From Hofstenia miamia (taxonomy: Eukaryota; Xenacoelomorpha; Acoela), in the NCBI GenBank assembly GCA_004352715.1, contig SCFE01000035.1:161524-225523 (forward strand): DNA of 64,000 nt, in the 5' to 3' direction. Both the position numbers and the translations under genes were made by a program. This document shows, piece by piece, positions 57,880 to 64,000 of the stretch (positions within the stretch are counted from its first letter, which is position 1; each line of letters starts with the position of its first letter). The notes beneath the pieces were generated by a model that saw only the letters and a list, made by a program, of their open reading frames with translations, was not told where the DNA came from and did not search any database.

Positions 57880-58240
57880 TAAGTGATCTTCTCCTTTCTC
57901 ACATATCACTCACTTATACAAAGAATACGTGTAATGCATCCTGAACAATATGCGCAGTTTACAAAATTCATTCAAATAATTAATGATAAGTCAAAAAGCT
58001 TTTCTAAACAAAATATTAGCAAATATTTAAGTTTCAATAAGAAGAGAAACATATTTACTAAACATATTCGAATAAATAATAATTTTATGAAATTTTCTTG
58101 GTTTTAATGGCCGCTTCAATATATAACAATTTACCTAGTGTGATTAAAGATGCCAAAATCTTATCAAAAAATCTGAAAATGAAAATCTGTAATAACTGAA
58201 GAACTGAATATCCTCGCAAAAGTTATTCCTGCAATTTTAA
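57880..58240 (+). mobile_element. LINE C-terminal fragment, plus strand
   Basis: A frame from 57883 reads SLIQRIRVMHPEQYAQFTKF, then RINNNFMKFSW. After a stop and frameshift comes ASIYNNLPSVIKDAK. The ending R......F....W..LP..I+.A is the common C-terminal signature of LINE proteins (family knowledge). It may be the distal part of the plus-strand fragment at 56200, separated by the minus-strand insertion, but this cannot be shown here. Confidence 0.55.
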
Positions 58241-61200
58241 AGTTCCATAGGTATAAAGGCATACTTAATTTTGTATGAAATTTATGTTACTGCTTCGTGT
58301 AGTTTATAGATGCTAATAAATACATTTAAATAGTAGTAGTTCAATTTGAAAATCTAGAAAACTACGCTACCAATTGATTTGAAATGTTTCCTATATTTTT
58401 CTCATTAACATGTACCATTAAGAAACAGACTAACGACTTTTTGAAAATTTGTCATTTTGTAAACCAATAAAAGTTAAAATAGTGAATATTATGTATGTAA
58501 AATTAGTGCAAATTTCATATTTCTTGTATTGCCACAATTTTGCTATTTACCTCTACATCCTGAAGAAATGTCTTAAGTCTGTGATGGATTTTTAAAAATC
58601 ATTTTAAACTCCCATAACTCACGAAATAAAAAAATAATAAAAATCTGAAAACACCCTAGGATAGAGTGTCTATTCATTTTCTTTTCAAAATTTCAATAGA
58701 TCACAACCATTTGTGAGTGCAGCTTTGCGCCGTATTTCCGAAATCTGAATAACTGTGAACACTGGCCCAACATGTGGTTGCAATTACAATTGAAGCAGCA
58801 AAAATTTGAAAAGAGAGATCTGTTTTCTGCTTATCTTCTGTTAAAATACAAAGTTGTTTGGTGGAGGTAAGAAGATTTATCGACCACTATGAGTATTTCA
58901 TTGGACTCAATGGTAACTACTCTGTACAATAAACATTTATTATTCTCTTCATCTTGTGTGTAATAAATTTTTTTCAGACTTTCTAATTATTTTCTAGGCA
59001 TATTAATATTTAAAGAAAACGAAATAACTGCTTTCTAGAACTATGATTCGCTTGGCATTGAGAATGGGAAGAACATTAAGGTCTTAAAAAAATTGTTCGA
59101 AAATATATTAAAACTGTTTGTATCTTTGAAGTAGCTCTGACCAGATTAGCGTTAATATACTATGGATTATGTAGTTCTCTAACCTACAGATTAATAATGC
59201 TAATATATTTCTAGAAAAATCTTCAAAAAAACTTTTTAAACAAAAATGAATAGCAACATATGTAAAAGAAAATGTACTTTTTTATTCCATGATTCTTCTC
59301 ATATTTGAAGAACATTGAATAAAAATAGTACAAGAACTAAATGCTATTACACTTAAAACTGGAAAACTATAATAAATTATTAATGAAATTTAATGTCATA
59401 TTTGAATTTGTATAAGAGAATTAGTGTACATACTCTATTACAAAAATTGAAAATTTATATACTGCATCATTATTTTTACAGTTTTGAGTTTGGTGGGGAA
59501 ACGTTTTTTGCATTATATTTTGTGATTGTACGGATTTGCCAATTGTCAAACCAGTACCTCTAAATCGCCTTAAGATTGATTTGCTTTTGTACTACGCCTT
59601 CCATTGATTTCAATGTATCAGATGAAACTGCTTTTGGCTACTAGTGATTAAATTTCAAAGAACAATAGGCTCCCACTTCGAGCAAAATTATGACTACTTT
59701 ATGCCGTCATCAATCAAGGATTTAAAATTGATTTGGTCAATTAAGAAGTAAAAACCTTTTTGTTCATAAATCATTGTAATTAAGATGCTGAATATATGCT
59801 AATAATATCGAATAACTAAAAAAGTGGGTATTTTTAAGAATTGATAAAAATTTTACTGACTGACTTTTGTTTTCATAATTAAAAACTTTCTAATGCATTG
59901 TGATTATAATGTAAAATTATGGAGAAGGGAAAGAATTTTGTGGCTCAGCTTGGGTGCTCGTTTGCAAGAACTTGGATCATTTTCATCATTGGTTGTTAGG
60001 TAGTAACGACTTAAGTAGTTTATTTAAAAATGCAAAACCCAATCTATTCGAGAGGGTACTGCAAAATCATTTCCTCAGAAAAAATCAAGACAGCAGCAGC
60101 GTTGTGGGTAGAAATATTGAAGTATAACTCAGCGAATAATTTAGGAGTTCAATATACCATCATTTTTCAGACGACTGGTACTATCCCTTATAACAACCAT
60201 TGGCTATAAAATAAATAATAATACCGTCTTAATGACAACATAAGACCAAGAAAACGAGAACTAATAATTTTACTATCTTCCTACGAAAGTAAAAATATAA
60301 GACATCTTAAACAATTTCACAACTATCTCACATGTTCTACCAAAGTCGTATCCTGAAATAATTTTGCACCCATTAGGATGATAAATGTAAAAATAATAAC
60401 AATAAGTTTTTAGGAATAAAAGTGCCTAAGCTACTGCGTACCCGGTACGACTTTAGAAAAATATGATAAAGTTGTTAATTTACATAAGAAAAATATTTAA
60501 GAAAATTTTGTTTCCATCAATTATAAAGATTCTCATGAGACGAGATTTTTCTGTATTATGTTTGTCATCTCAACAATAGTTCTTGTTTGCATTCTGTGCT
60601 ATCACTTTGTCCCAAAGGCTACTGTGAGAAAACAGTAAGCACGTACCATTTTTAGGCTTGTTTAATGGGAAGATGACATTACCATTAGATGAGGTGCCAT
60701 ATTTCTTCATTTGAGCTTTGCTGGGATTTGTGTATACAGGGTAGTTCTTAGTTTTTTTTATGATTTAGATGTAATATAATGAACAAAGTGGTCCAACATT
60801 ATGACCTTTTATTCTATTTATTCATGAAGGTTGTCGATTTTTTCAAAATCACTGTCTTCCATTTTTTCTATGATTCTTCCATTAGACTAATAAGCCCGTA
60901 AAGACAATTTTCTCATCTTCGCATACCAAAGTAAGGAATGACTGCCCGACAGTTGTTGACTCTTGTTGTTTTTTTCATAAGTGGACTTTAATGACATTTT
61001 TAATTTTTTAGTTTAAAAATGGCAAAACATTGGATTTGATGAAGTTCTTACTGAAATTTGTTCACAGCCTTTTTGTTAAAGGTGCAAAATGCTATCACTA
61101 AGTTCTTTGCAATAGAATATATCAATGTCTATTTTTTAATTTCTTTTGTAAAAATTTACTAAAAATCTTAAACTGGAAAGACCTTTAACGGGTAAAGCTT

Positions 61201-62260
61201 TTCCAAGCATAGCTGGGTACGTGTACGAAACATAAGAAATGAGCGAAACTAGAAGCGCAAAGATTGGTCAAAATGATCTATAAGCATTTTTTGTTTGCTT
61301 AATTATTCATTTAGCAAAAATAATAGCAGGTACATATATCTCCAATTATGTTGATAATCTCATTGATTTCGCAATTTGTCAAAATTCAATTTTTTCGATA
61401 ATTTTCGCATTTGAAACATCAGATGAAAAATTATTCCAAATCAGTAATCGCTGCGCTAGTGTTAAATTGTCTATATATTAACCAATTTGATATTGAATTT
61501 GTACATTAGTATAAACATATTAATTCAAATTCAACTACCCATTGCAAAATGCAATAACTTTCTTTTTCAAATTTAGCGATTAATTAGCATAAAACCTAAA
61601 TTCATCCATTAATAAATTTTTACCAAACAAATTAATATATTTATCGCTTATCCGTAACATTATATATATATATATATATATATATGCATTGCTATGTCAA
61701 GATAGTCAGCAGAATGCTTAGAACGATTCAAATCTTCCTAAGGCCACATTATTTCCTGCGGATAAAATTCGATTTGCAAAGAAATATAGAAAAGATGTTA
61801 ACTACAGGCTTGTTTCATTAATTTTAAATATGTTAAGAAACAATTTACTTAGTCTCAGATAGATTTCATCATAAGCGCCGAATTTCCCTTGAGAAGAAAG
61901 AGATGCAAGTAGTAAAGAATGAGTCATTCAGTATGTAACTTGTAGAGAAGAAACCCTAAAATTCAAATATTCGCATCATATGTATGGTATCGTTGATTGA
62001 TTTGGAAATATTAATTAAACAAAACCTGGTGTAAATTTTAATGAAAAGATCGTTAACTTTAGGTTTACAGCTTACTAAACAATTGCATGACTTTTAATTA
62101 GAAAATTGGTAAATATTACAAAGGAGTTTGAGAAATTGATTTTTTTCTAAACACTTCGCCCCAAGAGAGGAACTTAATTTTTATTGAATTCGCTGTGTAA
62201 AGAAGTCGTTTGTCACATTAAAATCAGCGCAAAGTTTTAATTTAAGAGCGATTCAATAGG
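58241..62260. other. About 4 kb without a recognisable gene
   Basis: A+T-rich. (TA)n at about 61662-61685. One 60-70-codon open stretch near 59920-60125 has a coding-like look but no Met start, family or splice support. TATACAGGGTAG at about 60737 resembles a mariner end without a partner. Confidence 0.45.
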
Positions 62261-62264
62261 CGAT

Positions 62265-62396
62265 TCCCAAAGGGCCCGATCTTACAATCTAAAATCCTTT
62301 AACGAATGAGGATTCGCCGCTCCAATGTGTCCATCTATTTTCATTCCGCTTGGGGCGTAGAAGAAAATTATTAATTACTTGTAGGTCTTTAGCCAA
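62265..62396 (+). promoter_or_regulatory. GC-richer leader upstream of the six-cysteine peptide gene
   Basis: Unlike the flanks, 62265-62355 has elevated G+C (for example AAAGGGCCCGATCTTAC and GAGGATTCGCCGCTCC). It sits directly upstream of the start codon, so promoter or 5' untranslated exon are both possible. No TATA box is convincing. TTACTTGTAG just before the start could be a splice acceptor. Confidence 0.3.
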
Positions 62397-62603
62397 ATGG
62401 TAGGAATTTATATCTTTATGCTCGCATCACTCTGCGTCATTTTTACCCAATCTCAACAGCTAGAGCCATGCGAACAGTTCGAAGAGTGTTATGGGAAAGT
62501 CAATAGACGAGCTTATGCCTACCTATGTGAGTGTGGTTCTGGCAGACACTGTTTGCCAACACGTAGATTTCGCTCTGTTACTGGAATCTGCTATGAGAAG
62601 TGA
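62397..62603 (+). CDS. Secreted six-cysteine peptide precursor, 68 residues
   Basis: The first about 20 residues form a classical signal peptide (hydrophobic core IYIFMLASLCVIF, small residues before the likely cleavage at about 20). The mature part has six cysteines at 25, 31, 44, 46, 52 and 65, spaced C-X5-C-X12-C-X-C-X5-C-X12-C, which would make three disulfides. The mature peptide is charged, with an acidic start and a basic tract around 50-60. The start ATG has a good context (CCAAATGG). The C-X-C and following spacing loosely recall the second half of colipase/prokineticin-like folds and some arthropod venom or defence peptides, but I do not recognise a specific family. Roles as defence peptide, toxin-like peptide or hormone are all open. 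A polyadenylation-like AATAAA occurs only at about 62961. Confidence 0.65.
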   Translation: MVGIYIFMLASLCVIFTQSQQLEPCEQFEECYGKVNRRAYAYLCECGSGRHCLPTRRFRSVTGICYEK

Positions 62604-63831
62604 AAATTCAATCTCCACGTCAAAAAGATTCGCATCACATCAAACACTTAGTTATGTACTTTTTGATGTTTGGATATCAATGAATTATCAGTACAGATGT
62701 TATAAATCTTATAAATTTCGAAAATTTACAATGTTTTACAAAAAAATAATATTACTTCCGTAAATTTTGAAATTTGATGTAATTTTATAAGCATTTAAAT
62801 TTCATTGGAGAGCTTTTATATATAGAGTGTGAAAAACGAGTAAAACTAAAGTAAATTTATGAGGATTTAGACATAGAGTAGAAAATGAATATAACCCTTT
62901 CGATTAGTTACATAATAATACTTTGTTTAATTTAAACAAAATTTTCTAAAAGAATTTACAATAAAATATTTGTAAGCAAGCAAAAATGATATTTCACACG
63001 AAAAATATAACTCATTTTTAAGATCATTCAAATTCTCTTAAAGTACATAGATATCACAGCATTAATACAGTACTGTACCATTAAATGCTTCTATATTAAA
63101 TTAGTAAAAAGTGTTAAGCTTAAAAACCCAAATAAATTCTACACCAAAGTATTTTTGAATAGTTATAAAAAATCATACTCCTATGTTATGCTGTATTCAC
63201 AGAAAACAATGTCTAAATAAGTTATCAATATTTATAACTTGCTGATTATGAATTTTAATATATATATATATATATATATATTCTCAAAAATTGGATAAAT
63301 CCTATATCTTACCACTAAACATTAAGTTATCCAGGCCTTGAAATATCTTAGAAAAGTATTCTTAAAAACTATGTACAAAAATACATATTATACTTTTGAA
63401 AATATATAAACATACATTTTTTTCTTTCTAGATTTTCATCGCATGTAGTACTAATCGTGATTTGGTGTCAAAAAAAATATTTTGTTACTCTTTCAAAATT
63501 ATTCGAATATATATATATATATATATATATATATCCAAATTTCTATTTGATAGGCGATAGCACAAATAAGCAAAGCTTTCATGCTCTGCATTTTCTCATG
63601 AGAAGTGTTACTACTTATCAGGGATTTTAATATGGTTTATTAAATTTACCTTAGCGTAATTTCTTTTAAAGTCTGCCATGAGATGACAGCTTGAAATTGC
63701 GAATTATTATACAATGATTAAAATGAAAATGAAACGACTACTGCTTAATTATAGCTAATGACAGTTTAAAAGAAGCTTGCCAAGCTGTCCATAACTTGTA
63801 ATGATGATTAAAGTACAAGTACCAAAATGCA

Positions 63832-63867
<36 letters not shown>

Positions 63868-64000
63868 AAATTCCTATTTGATAAAAGATAACTCATGGGA
63901 CAAGCTGCAAAATTTTAATGTGATATCATGGAAGAGATAAACCGGAAGTACTTTCACAATTTCTCACATTTAGAAATATCATAATCATAATAGCAATAAC
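62604..64000. other. 3' flank with three (TA)n tracts; no further gene
   Basis: (TA)n at about 63259-63280, 63509-63533 and 63834-63866. The last two are followed by the same about 20-bp word (CCAAATTTCTATTTGATA and CCAAATTCCTATTTGATA). No protein is recognised. Confidence 0.6.

Noticed and set aside
59920-60125. About 65-codon coding-like open stretch
   Set aside because: No start codon, family similarity or splice support; expected by chance several times in a window of this composition.
60737-60760. TATACAGGGTAG mariner-like end
   Set aside because: No inverted copy nearby.
1-64000. CRISPR arrays, rRNA genes and intact tRNA genes
   Set aside because: Looked for spaced direct repeats and canonical B-box/A-box pairs; only the degenerate element at 1951-2022 came close, and the genome is clearly eukaryotic.

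Overview
The window is a strongly A+T-rich (about 70% by eye) animal genomic scaffold with no sign of prokaryotic gene layout. Long intervals are stop-ridden. (TA)n and (TAA)n microsatellites occur every few kilobases, there are seven runs of N plus one single N, and almost all recognisable protein signal is transposon-derived. Element types (REL-endonuclease R4/Dong-like and APE-type LINEs, Penelope-like elements, Ty3/gypsy, piggyBac, hAT, mariner and several TIR miniature elements) fit an invertebrate metazoan. I cannot name the phylum: these families are shared by cnidarians, arthropods, molluscs and others.

Layout. 1-445: 3' end of an R4/Dong-like LINE ending in an ATA repeat. 2.1-5.3 kb: a decayed APE-type LINE with an internal 129-bp tandem duplication and a nested antisense gypsy RT fragment. 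5.5-6.2 kb: a piggyBac fragment broken at a TTAA by a 220-bp miniature element lying inside a perfect 44-bp inverted repeat. 8.6-9.3 and 14.1-14.5 kb: exact duplications on both sides of 21-N gaps, best read as unmerged assembly overlaps. 11.2-11.8 and 32.4-32.8 kb: two Penelope-like fragments with SYIGET motifs, each bracketed by (TA)n. 17.7-18.0 kb: a hAT miniature element with a clean 8-bp target duplication. 23.9-25.2 kb: an internally deleted piggyBac whose 5' terminus abuts TTAA. 26.0-26.2 kb: the hAT dimerisation domain of a dead transposase. 28.6-31.3 kb: a 5'-truncated, frameshifted gypsy element (RT, RNase H, integrase, probable 3' LTR). 36.8-41.3 kb: a minus-strand R4/Dong tail, a piggyBac-type miniature element, then a nearly full-length R4/Dong copy with a GT-AG-bounded interruption and a 536-bp-offset tandem duplication. 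51.6-52.6 kb: a mariner with long terminal repeats and a 157-bp TA-flanked miniature element. 54.4-58.2 kb: a mariner transposase relic and three LINE pieces in mixed orientation.

Host-gene candidates are few. The best are a 194-codon acidic, serine-rich open frame at 50248-50832 with a decayed tandem partial copy about 840 bp upstream, and a 68-residue secreted six-cysteine peptide at 62397-62603. Weaker exon-like stretches lie at 23.4, 47.6-48.3 and 51.5-52.4 kb. No operon-like organisation exists; the shared theme is transposon accumulation, with retroelements tied to particular microsatellites: R4/Dong to TAA, Penelope-like elements to TA. Open frames of 60-100 codons are expected by chance at this composition and were not treated as genes without further evidence.
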